64,000 nt of DNA from Paenarthrobacter sp. A20 (GTDB lineage Bacteria; Actinomycetota; Actinomycetes; Actinomycetales; Micrococcaceae). A program made the position numbers and the translations under genes. Location of the stretch: contig NZ_JALJWH010000001.1 in assembly GCF_024168825.1 (NCBI RefSeq), positions 3,658,001 through 3,722,000 of the forward strand. Direction: 5' to 3'. The notes beneath the pieces are model-generated. The model had not been told where the DNA came from. It searched no databases and saw only the letters and a list, made by a program, of their open reading frames with translations. Positions 26,072 to 33,275 of this stretch are shown here, piece after piece; the stretch's first letter is position 1; each line of letters starts with the position of its first letter.

Positions 26072-26914
26072 TCAGGACACGTTGAACACGCTGATCCGGA
26101 ACTTCGCCGTGGTGGACACCAAACCGTCCAGTTCGGCGAGTTCGGACAGCTGCCCCGGGCGGAGATGGTGGCCGGCCGGGCCCATGACGGCGACGTCGGC
26201 CACCTCCGGTCCACTCAACACCAGGGGAATATCCAGGCTGTCGCTGGTCCCTGAACCGAAGTGCCCCCGCATGGTCTCTGCCAGTCGCTCTTCTTTGCCT
26301 TCTTCGATACCCAACATGCCTGTCCGGGCAGCGATTTCGGCAAGGTGGCCCGGCCGGGGTGTCACGATGACCAGTTTTCCGCCGGGGCGGAGCACGCGGG
26401 CGAATTCTGCGGGGTTCCGCGGGGCAAAAACCACCATGACTGCGTCCACGGAATTATCCGCCACAGGCAACGGGCGCCAAATGTCCCATACCAGGTTGAT
26501 GGACTGCGGGTTGAGGCGGGCCGCCCTGCGGAGAGCGAACTTGGAGATATCCAAGCCGATGGCAGTGGCTCCGGTTTTCCGGACTACTGCGTGGAGATAA
26601 TGACCGGTACCGGTGCCCGCGTCCAGAACCACCCCATCGGGTTGTTCAAGCACGCCAGCGGCTATGTCGGCAACTGCATCAGCCAGGGCGGAGTAGTGCC
26701 CGCCATCGAGGAACCGGTAACGTGCCGCCACCATGTCCGCCGTATCAGCTTCGAACACGGTGCCCTTACCAGTCAGCATGTTGAAGTAGCCCTGTTTCGC
26801 GGCGTCGAAAGTATGTCCGGACCGGCAGGCAAGTGTCCGCTGCGGGTCCGCCGTGAGATTGAACGCCCCTTGGCAAACAGGACAACGGAGGGCAGCGACG
26901 GCGTCGGACAACAT
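26072..26914 (-). CDS. RlmA-like rRNA (guanine-N1)-methyltransferase
   Basis: The 280-aa protein starts with a zinc-binding module (LRCPVCQGAF, then LACRSGHTFD: CxxC, C and H), then GYFNMLTGKG and a Rossmann methyltransferase with VVLDAGTGTGHYLHA and NLVWDIWRPLPVADNSVDAV. This matches RlmA-type enzymes, which methylate N1 of a guanine in 23S rRNA helix 35. TAGGAT at 26922-26927 is 7 nt before the ATG. The next gene starts 70 nt away in the opposite direction with the same kind of box. Confidence 0.85.
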   Translation of the reverse strand: MLSDAVAALRCPVCQGAFNLTADPQRTLACRSGHTFDAAKQGYFNMLTGKGTVFEADTADMVAARYRFLDGGHYSALADAVADIAAGVLEQPDGVVLDAGTGTGHYLHAVVRKTGATAIGLDISKFALRRAARLNPQSINLVWDIWRPLPVADNSVDAVMVVFAPRNPAEFARVLRPGGKLVIVTPRPGHLAEIAARTGMLGIEEGKEERLAETMRGHFGSGTSDSLDIPLVLSGPEVADVAVMGPAGHHLRPGQLSELAELDGLVSTTAKFRISVFNVS

Positions 26915-26983
26915 GGCTTCAATCCTACGGCGGGACGGAGTGTCTGGTGCCGCGCGCGTGGCCGCCGGGCTAGGCTCACCCTC

Positions 26984-29005
26984 GTGAAACCCGAGCAACT
27001 TTCCCTGCTGAACTCTGTGTCCGCCCCGGCCATCCACCCCGATGGGACCAAGGCGGTGGTATCTGTCACAAGGCCGGATTTTGATGCTGACAGTTACGTC
27101 GGCCAGTTGTGGAGCATCCCCTTGGACACCACCAAACATCCGCGTCGCATCACCCGGGGCTTCAAGGACACCTCCCCGGCTTTCTCACCTGATGGCCTGG
27201 TCCTTGCCTTCCTTCGCAGCGAGCCCGACGGGAAGCCGCAGTTGTTCGTCGTGGAGGCGGCCGGTGGCGAGCCGCAGCGAATCACGGATCAGCATGCCGG
27301 AGTGGGTAGTTTCGAATGGGCGCCCGACTCCCACCGAATCGCCTTCGCGGCCCGCGTGCCGGAGCAGGGGCGCTACGGAACGGTCGACGGCGTCACGGCA
27401 GGCGGCGAGGACGGCCGCCTCATCACAACCAATCAGTACAGGGCGAACGGCCTGGGATATACCTCCGACCAACGCCAGCAGTTGTTCGTCGTTGAGGTCC
27501 CGGAACTGGGTGGCGAGCCGGCAGTCGCCCTCAGGGGGCGGGCCGCACACGAACAACCAGCCCGCGTGGTCTCAGGCGTTCCTGCAGCCAGGCAGATCAC
27601 CTTTGGCGATGCTGACCATGAGTCTGCGTGCTTCTCTTCTGACGGTTCACAGCTCTATTTCGTGGCAGGCCTGCAGGAAGGACACGACGACGACCTGGTC
27701 ACCTCGATCTACCGCGTCGATGCTTCCGGAGGCCAGCCCATCGCCGTCGACCCATCCACAGGAAAGCGGCAGACCGTCACCGAGGTCCGCACATCAACTG
27801 ACGGTCAGTGGCTCTTCTACCTTGCCCAGGACATGGGAGAAACGGGCAAGGATTTCGTGGCACGCAACACCTCGCTCCATGCCATGCCCATCGGCGGGGG
27901 AGAGGCCACACGACTGACCGATGTCGAATACCTGGATGTCTCCGGGCCATTGGAGCCGAGTGGTCCCGCAAGCGTGCTGGTCCTGAACACGGCCCTGGGA
28001 AGCGTCGAACTGCTGGATGTTCCCGCGGAAGGCGGGATCACACCGCTTGTCCATGGCGCCAGGGTGGTCATTGGGGCAACCGTGGCGGCCAACGGAGAAA
28101 TTGCGGTCAGTTATTCGGATGCCGCCACCGTGGGCGATGTGGCGTCGCTGGAACGAGGTGAGCTGCGCCTGTTGACGGACTTCTCTGCAGGCCTCAGGAA
28201 CAACTCACGGGTCAGTGAACCAGTGGACTTCGAGGCATCCGCTGAGGACGGCCACCCCATCCACGGTTGGCTGGTGCTGCCTGACGGGCCCGGCCCACAC
28301 CCCGTCCTGCTCAATATCCATGGCGGACCGTTCGCGCAGTACACCGGCGCCTACTTCGACGAAGCACAGGTTTACTCTGCTGCCGGATACGCAGTGGTGA
28401 TGTGTAATCCGCGCGGGTCTTCCGGGTATGGCCAGGCCCACGGGCGGGCCATCAAGGAGCGCATGGGCACACTGGATATGCAAGACGTCCTTGCGTTCCT
28501 GGACTCCGCCCTGGCGGCGGTGGATGCGTTGGACGGGGACCGCGTAGGCATCATGGGCGGTTCCTATGGCGGCTACTTGACCGCATGGACCATTGCCCAT
28601 GACCACCGGTTCAAGGCATCGATCGTGGAACGCGGCTTCCTGGACCCCGTCAGCTTCACTGGTTCATCTGACATTGGCTGGTTCTTTGGCGGAGAATACA
28701 CCGGGGGTACGCCTGAGCAGATGGCAGCCCAGAGCCCTATGGCCGTCGCGGGCTCCGTCAAGACTCCGACCATGGTGGTTCACAGCGAAAATGACTTACG
28801 CTGCCCCATTGAACAGGGACAGCGCTACTATTCACAGTTGAAGGCCCAAGGCGTGGAAACTGCCCTGCTGGTGTTCCCCGGCGAGGACCACGAACTGTCC
28901 CGATCCGGGACTCCGCATCATCGCAGGCAACGCTTCGAACACATCCTTCGCTGGTGGGCGAAGTTCCTCCCCACGGCGTCAAACCAGCCTCACGCCCAGC
29001 AATGA
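26984..29005 (+). CDS. S9 family prolyl oligopeptidase-type peptidase
   Basis: The 673-aa protein has an N-terminal beta-propeller (WD40-like repeats such as SPAFSPDGLVLAFLRSEPDG and CFSSDGSQLYFVAG), which gates access, and a C-terminal alpha/beta hydrolase domain. The catalytic Ser lies in GGSYGGYLT (about residue 527), Asp in HSENDLRCP and His in GEDHELSR. It is closest in layout to acylaminoacyl/dipeptidyl peptidases. No signal peptide, so it is probably cytoplasmic. The GTG start is preceded by TAGGCT (26971-26976) at 7 nt. Confidence 0.93.
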   Translation: MKPEQLSLLNSVSAPAIHPDGTKAVVSVTRPDFDADSYVGQLWSIPLDTTKHPRRITRGFKDTSPAFSPDGLVLAFLRSEPDGKPQLFVVEAAGGEPQRITDQHAGVGSFEWAPDSHRIAFAARVPEQGRYGTVDGVTAGGEDGRLITTNQYRANGLGYTSDQRQQLFVVEVPELGGEPAVALRGRAAHEQPARVVSGVPAARQITFGDADHESACFSSDGSQLYFVAGLQEGHDDDLVTSIYRVDASGGQPIAVDPSTGKRQTVTEVRTSTDGQWLFYLAQDMGETGKDFVARNTSLHAMPIGGGEATRLTDVEYLDVSGPLEPSGPASVLVLNTALGSVELLDVPAEGGITPLVHGARVVIGATVAANGEIAVSYSDAATVGDVASLERGELRLLTDFSAGLRNNSRVSEPVDFEASAEDGHPIHGWLVLPDGPGPHPVLLNIHGGPFAQYTGAYFDEAQVYSAAGYAVVMCNPRGSSGYGQAHGRAIKERMGTLDMQDVLAFLDSALAAVDALDGDRVGIMGGSYGGYLTAWTIAHDHRFKASIVERGFLDPVSFTGSSDIGWFFGGEYTGGTPEQMAAQSPMAVAGSVKTPTMVVHSENDLRCPIEQGQRYYSQLKAQGVETALLVFPGEDHELSRSGTPHHRRQRFEHILRWWAKFLPTASNQPHAQQ

Positions 29006-29016
29006 CGTCCCGGGTT

Positions 29017-29691
29017 TCAGCGCTGGAACCCGAGAGCCCGGGCGGCATCCTCAATCTCCGGAGCAGACCAACGCGCCGAGTGTTCTTCGTTGCTGGACAG
29101 CGACCGGATTTCGGCTCGGTCCAAGTACAGGCAGCCGTGGAGGTGGTCGGTTTCGTGCTGGACGATACGGGCCTGCCATCCTGAAAACCACTCTTCCATG
29201 GGCTCGCCGGCGGTATTGGTAAAGCGCAACTCGACGTTCCGGTGGCGTTTCACAACAGCCTGGTAGCCGGCGACTGAGAGGCATCCTTCGTAGAACGAGG
29301 CTGTCTCAATCCCGAGCGGCCTGTACTCCGGGTTGATGATGGCGAAGAATTCCAGGTGTTCCCGGTGGCGCACGGCCGCAGATGCCGGGTCAACCTCGTA
29401 CTTGTCCTCGAGCACGGCCACTTGCAAGGGGATCCCCAGCTGCGGAGCAGCGAGGCCAACCCCCGGAGCATAGTGCATGACATCGCGCATCCGATCCACC
29501 AGGGCCATCAACTCTACGTCGTCGATCTGGCCATCGAACGGGGCGGCCATCTGGCGCAGGACCGGGTGCCCCGCCTGGACAATGACCGGGAGCTCTTCCG
29601 AATCAAGCAGTCGGCGGACAGTGTCCCTGATCTGCGTGGGATTGAAATCAGTGGCAGGGCTCTTGGCCTCGGGATGAGGTTGGTGCGTCAT
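29017..29691 (-). CDS. def: Peptide deformylase
   Basis: The 224-aa metalloenzyme has all three deformylase motifs: GVGLAAPQLG, EGCLSVAG with the metal-binding Cys, and QHETDHLHG with the HExxH-type histidines and Glu. It removes the formyl group from nascent proteins. The N-terminal extension of about 35 residues is somewhat longer than in the shortest deformylases. TAGGCT (29698-29703) stands 6 nt before the ATG, in a promoter region shared back-to-back with the next gene. Confidence 0.95.
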   Translation of the reverse strand: MTHQPHPEAKSPATDFNPTQIRDTVRRLLDSEELPVIVQAGHPVLRQMAAPFDGQIDDVELMALVDRMRDVMHYAPGVGLAAPQLGIPLQVAVLEDKYEVDPASAAVRHREHLEFFAIINPEYRPLGIETASFYEGCLSVAGYQAVVKRHRNVELRFTNTAGEPMEEWFSGWQARIVQHETDHLHGCLYLDRAEIRSLSSNEEHSARWSAPEIEDAARALGFQR

Positions 29692-29697
29692 GTGTTG

Positions 29698-29736
29698 AGC
29701 CTAACGCGGCAGTTGCCCGCGCCGGTGGACTAGGCT
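29698..29736. promoter_or_regulatory. Back-to-back leaderless promoters (def and NTF2-like gene)
   Basis: TAGGCT on the minus strand (29698-29703) lies exactly 6 nt before the def ATG, and TAGGCT on the plus strand (29731-29736) lies exactly 6 nt before the ATG at 29743. Only 51 nt separate the two start codons, so both promoters overlap in their -35 regions. Confidence 0.6.
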
Positions 29737-29742
29737 CGACGG

Positions 29743-30150
29743 ATGAGCGATTCCACCCCTTTGGACCGTGTACTGGGCTTCGTCAAAACAGTTGAAGCCG
29801 GCGGCGGAGCTGCTGAGCTGCGGCCCTTCCTTGCCGAGGACTTCAAGCTCACCGAGTGGCCGCATGCCTTGTCCAAGACAGGCTCCACCAGGACCCTCGC
29901 GGAAACGTTGGCCGGCGCCGACCACAGCAAGGAAATTGTTGCCAATCAGCGGTTTGACGTCGTCCGCACCACCAGCCAGGAAAATCGGGTAGTGCTGGAA
30001 ATGAACTGGTCTGCCACGCTGCTCCTTGACCTGCCCCATTGGGATCGCGGCGACACCATCCGTGCCCGGAGCACCGCCGTTTTCGAGCTTCGCGAAGGTT
30101 TGATCATCAGCCAGGACACCTACGATTGCTACTACACAACGCCGGAATAG
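29743..30150 (+). CDS. NTF2-like (SnoaL-type) protein of unknown function
   Basis: The 135-aa protein has the alpha-then-beta-sheet pattern of the NTF2-like fold: PLDRVLGFVKTVEAGGGAAE, FLAEDFKLTEWP, RFDVVRTTSQENRVVLEMNW and RARSTAVFELREGLIISQDTY. Proteins of this fold bind small hydrophobic molecules or act as isomerases, but no catalytic set is evident. It sits between def and the polyketide operon, whose last gene converges on it with no gap. Confidence 0.75.
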   Translation: MSDSTPLDRVLGFVKTVEAGGGAAELRPFLAEDFKLTEWPHALSKTGSTRTLAETLAGADHSKEIVANQRFDVVRTTSQENRVVLEMNWSATLLLDLPHWDRGDTIRARSTAVFELREGLIISQDTYDCYYTTPE

Positions 30151-31281
30151 CTAGCGCATGGTGAAGCGTCGCTCCACCAAGCCTGCGACGGCGGGAACCT
30201 GAAGAGCCCTGGCGAAGAGCTTGTTTCTGGCGACCATGACATGAGGTGCCAGCGGTCGGCCGAGAGCCATGTTCAACCCGGCCTGTCTGGATGCCCGCAG
30301 AGCTGCACTCCGGCGTGACTTTTCGAAGTTCTTCAGAATTCGCCCCACATCGTCCCCCCGGAACGAAGTGCCCATGATGGGCGCGAGTGCAGCGGCGTCC
30401 AGCCATCCCAGGTTCATGCCCTGCCCTCCGATAGGGCTTATTTCGTGCGCAGCGTCCCCGAGAAGGACCAGACGGCCGTGAACCATCCGCTTCGCCAGCC
30501 GTGAACGCACTTCGAAGGCGCTCACCATCGTGTTGGTGCCGGCATCCAGTACCTCGCCCGTCCTGACCCCAACCAACTCAGCCAGCCCGGCCGCCGTCGA
30601 GCCATTGTCCGGCGCTCCCAGCCTTACCACCCACCTGCGCACGCCACCTGGCAGCGGAAACGACTCCACAATCCCCGCAGGCTCCAGAAACAGGACGGCG
30701 TCGCTCCCATGCCCGGTTGTATCCGCGAAGTCGCCCATGATGTAAGAGTCCGGATAGCTCCGGGACGGAAGGTGCGGCAGGACCCGCTGACGGAATAACG
30801 AATGCGCTCCATCAGCAGCCACCGCCAGGCTGGCACGGAGTTCACGTCTCCCTGAAGATGAGTCCGCCACGATGTGGACGGACCTGAAATCGTCCACTAC
30901 CTCCTGAACATCGGCGCCGCGGATAATGGCCCCCGGGTCCAATGCCATCACCGTCTTCTCGAGGATGTTCTCCGTGATTGCTTGCGGCACTGCAAGTATG
31001 AACGGATATACGGGGTCGCCGTCGAACGCCAAGGTGGCAACCTTCTGCCGTTGGCTGTAGGCCACGCCCTGGCGGATATGGACCCCGGCCGCAATCAGCT
31101 CGTCGGCGACCCCGGCTCGCGCCAACTCCGCCAGCGCTGGAGGGTGGATGCCGATGGCCCGTGAACGGCCACTCCTGGTGATGCGGCGCTCGAGGATGCG
31201 GACCTGGTGCCCGCCCTGGAGCAACAACGCACCCATGAAGAGTCCCACCGGACCGGCACCGACAATCACAACGTCAAGCAT
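30151..31281 (-). CDS. FAD-dependent aromatic hydroxylase-like oxidoreductase of the type III PKS operon
   Basis: The 376-aa flavoprotein has an N-terminal dinucleotide fold (VVIVGAGPVG; GxGxxG at 8-13), the DG motif region VAADGAHS (155-162) and the GD motif LVLLGDAAHEISPIGGQG (271-288). These define class A flavin monooxygenases such as UbiH and p-hydroxybenzoate hydroxylase. In related operons such an enzyme hydroxylates an alkylresorcinol ring, which can then oxidise to a quinone; that role here is inference. The ATG at 31281 lies inside the end of the methyltransferase gene (8-nt overlap), which indicates translational coupling. Confidence 0.85.
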   Translation of the reverse strand: MLDVVIVGAGPVGLFMGALLLQGGHQVRILERRITRSGRSRAIGIHPPALAELARAGVADELIAAGVHIRQGVAYSQRQKVATLAFDGDPVYPFILAVPQAITENILEKTVMALDPGAIIRGADVQEVVDDFRSVHIVADSSSGRRELRASLAVAADGAHSLFRQRVLPHLPSRSYPDSYIMGDFADTTGHGSDAVLFLEPAGIVESFPLPGGVRRWVVRLGAPDNGSTAAGLAELVGVRTGEVLDAGTNTMVSAFEVRSRLAKRMVHGRLVLLGDAAHEISPIGGQGMNLGWLDAAALAPIMGTSFRGDDVGRILKNFEKSRRSAALRASRQAGLNMALGRPLAPHVMVARNKLFARALQVPAVAGLVERRFTMR

Positions 31282-32011
31282 GTTCTTGCCTTTGGTCCTG
31301 GGGCACGGCAAGGCGCCGCTCATGGACGAGCAAGTTATGCCACGGGCCGTTTCTTTCGACCCGCCATTCGTCGGGCACCGCTGATGCCAGTTCCGCCGCT
31401 GTATAGCTGCGCTTGATGGACGTCAGGCCATCACCCCAAATGTAGGAGCCCAGGCCCAAGGGCCAAAAGCCTGCAGCGAACAACAGGTAAGCGACATTGC
31501 TGCGATTGAGGTCATTGTGGAGGACAAGGCTTTTACTGAGCGACTCAGAGTCGCGCAGTACGCCTTCGAATTGCCCGGAGTCGAGGTGGTGGAGGATATG
31601 GTTCGAGATCACGATGTCGTAGGTCCGTGCCTCCCGAACGAGCTCGGAGCTGTGGGCCTGACGATAGGTAACTCCATCCACGCCTCGAGCCTGTGACGCG
31701 AATGCATACGCCCTGGCGTCGGGATCGATGGCTGTCACCTCGAGGGTGAAGCCATCCTGCTGAGCCCACAGCGCAAGGCGCCGGGCAACGTCTCCGCTGC
31801 CGCATCCGATGTCCAGCAGCGATCCTTTCGTGCCTGCCGTCAGCAGGGGCCGGATCCGTTGGTGGTAGGTGCCCCGCCACCCCGAAAGCAGGCTGTTGAC
31901 CACCGGAAACCTGGCGTAGGTCTTATTGAGGCGTTCGGAGTCGCAGTCGGCCCTGTCCATCTCCTCAATTGCGTGCAGATCCCTGTCCTGCAGGGATCCC
32001 CATGGACTCAC
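31274..32011 (-). CDS. Class I SAM-dependent methyltransferase of the type III PKS operon
   Basis: The 245-aa methyltransferase has motif I LLDIGCGSGD (65-74), an acidic post-I position in AIDPDARAYAFA, and the YDIVISNHILHHL region typical of small-molecule methyltransferases. It overlaps the PKS gene by 4 nt (ATGA) and the FAD gene by 8 nt, so the three proteins are made together. It probably methylates the polyketide phenol. It is a soluble Rossmann enzyme. Confidence 0.88.
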   Translation of the reverse strand: MSPWGSLQDRDLHAIEEMDRADCDSERLNKTYARFPVVNSLLSGWRGTYHQRIRPLLTAGTKGSLLDIGCGSGDVARRLALWAQQDGFTLEVTAIDPDARAYAFASQARGVDGVTYRQAHSSELVREARTYDIVISNHILHHLDSGQFEGVLRDSESLSKSLVLHNDLNRSNVAYLLFAAGFWPLGLGSYIWGDGLTSIKRSYTAAELASAVPDEWRVERNGPWHNLLVHERRLAVPQDQRQEHA

Positions 32012-33144
32012 AGGGCAGGGGAGACCAGAGTAAAGAGGCCAGTCTCCACCGTCAGGCCCGGACCGAAAGCCATGGAACAGATGCGCTCCTCACGGTCCGT
32101 GGCTGGCTTCTCCATCATGTACTTCAGGACAAACAACACCGTGGCGCTGCTCATGTTGCCGTACTCGCGCAGTGTCTCCCGGGCAGGCACCAACTGTTCC
32201 TGTGTCAGCTCCAGCTTGGATTCCACCTTGTCCAGGATGCTGCGGCCACCGGGGTGGATGGCCCAATGTGTGATGTCCCTATAAGGGAGCCCGGCCAGCT
32301 GAGGCTCTTTCGCGAGAAGCGGCTCCAAGGCTCCGGTGATGTGTTCTTCGATGATGTGCGGAACGTACGAGCCCAGCACCATTTCGAATCCTTCGTCGCC
32401 GATGTTCCAGGCCATGGCTTCCTCGCCCACCGGGGTGAGGACAGTTTCGAAATGGTCCAGCCTGATCACCGGATCCGGCCCCTCCGGTTCACGGGCGGTG
32501 ACGATTGCTGCCGCCGCGCCGTCGCCGAAAATGGCTGAGCCCATGATCGTGTCTGGATCATTCGAGGTCCTGACGTGAAGGGAACAGAGCTCAACACAGA
32601 TCACCAGAACCACAGCCTTGGGATCGGCCATGCAGAACTGCTTGGCCGCTTTGAGTGCCGGGAAGGCGGCATAGCAGCCCATGAATCCGAGGTGGTACCG
32701 CTGCACAGCAGGGTTGAGCCCCAGGGCCCGGACCACCTTGTAGTCGGGTCCTGGATTGAAGAAGCCAGTGCAGGACACCGTAATGACGTGGGTGATGTCG
32801 TCCAGGTCGATGCCGGACGCTTGAGCCACAGCCGTCTTTCCTGCCTCCACGAAAAGCTTGGTGGCTTCGGTGGCGAAGATTTCGTTCCGGACCTTGGTGC
32901 TGGGGCTCAGGACCCTGTTGGTTTCGGGATCGAAGAACCTTGGATTCTCGGGATGGGCGTCAAGGCTGAGCTCTTCGACAGCGGTGTAGCGGGTGTCGAT
33001 GGCTGCTGAATCAAAACAGGTGGTGACCAGACGCGTTCCCAGCCGGGTCAGGCCTGGCTGGGACGCAAAAACTTCGCGTGCTTGTTGCTGGACGAGGATG
33101 GTTGGCGGAACTGCGGTTTCAAGGGACCTCACGTATACCGGCAT
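32008..33144 (-). CDS. Type III polyketide synthase (chalcone/stilbene synthase family)
   Basis: The 378-aa synthase carries the catalytic triad: Cys157 in LGFMGCYAAFPALK, His297 in WAIHPGGRSILD and Asn330 in YGNMSSATVLF. The other family marks are CTGFFNPGPD and FGDGAAAAIV. These enzymes extend an acyl-CoA starter with malonyl-CoA and cyclise the chain. Bacterial members next to a methyltransferase and a flavin hydroxylase commonly make alkylresorcinols or alkylpyrones. It is the first gene of a three-gene operon, is divergent from the UvrA paralogue, and has a promoter directly upstream. Confidence 0.94.
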   Translation of the reverse strand: MPVYVRSLETAVPPTILVQQQAREVFASQPGLTRLGTRLVTTCFDSAAIDTRYTAVEELSLDAHPENPRFFDPETNRVLSPSTKVRNEIFATEATKLFVEAGKTAVAQASGIDLDDITHVITVSCTGFFNPGPDYKVVRALGLNPAVQRYHLGFMGCYAAFPALKAAKQFCMADPKAVVLVICVELCSLHVRTSNDPDTIMGSAIFGDGAAAAIVTAREPEGPDPVIRLDHFETVLTPVGEEAMAWNIGDEGFEMVLGSYVPHIIEEHITGALEPLLAKEPQLAGLPYRDITHWAIHPGGRSILDKVESKLELTQEQLVPARETLREYGNMSSATVLFVLKYMMEKPATDREERICSMAFGPGLTVETGLFTLVSPAL

Positions 33145-33150
33145 GCTTCA

Positions 33151-33178
33151 TTCTTAGTGAGTAAACCTGTGAAGACAA
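33151..33178 (-). promoter_or_regulatory. Promoter of the type III PKS operon
   Basis: On the minus strand TTGTCT (33178-33173), a 16-nt spacer and TAAGAA (33156-33151) form a plausible promoter. The -10 ends 6 nt before the ATG, so the operon transcript would be leaderless or nearly so. Confidence 0.5.
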
Positions 33179-33275
33179 TGGCAGAATCAAACGTACTGAC
33201 CGAGGTTGGTCAAGGTGAGCCAGGCGACGCCGACGGGGAACTGTTGGGCAGCGCCGCCTAACAGATGGAGAAATC

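Noticed and set aside
33145..33275. RecA-NDp-type (PafBC-dependent) promoter in the region between the PKS gene and the UvrA paralogue
   Set aside because: TTGTC is present on the PKS side but is followed by TTCA rather than the RGTG part of that motif, and the spacing to the -10 fits an ordinary sigma-70 promoter better. None is seen in front of the UvrA paralogue.
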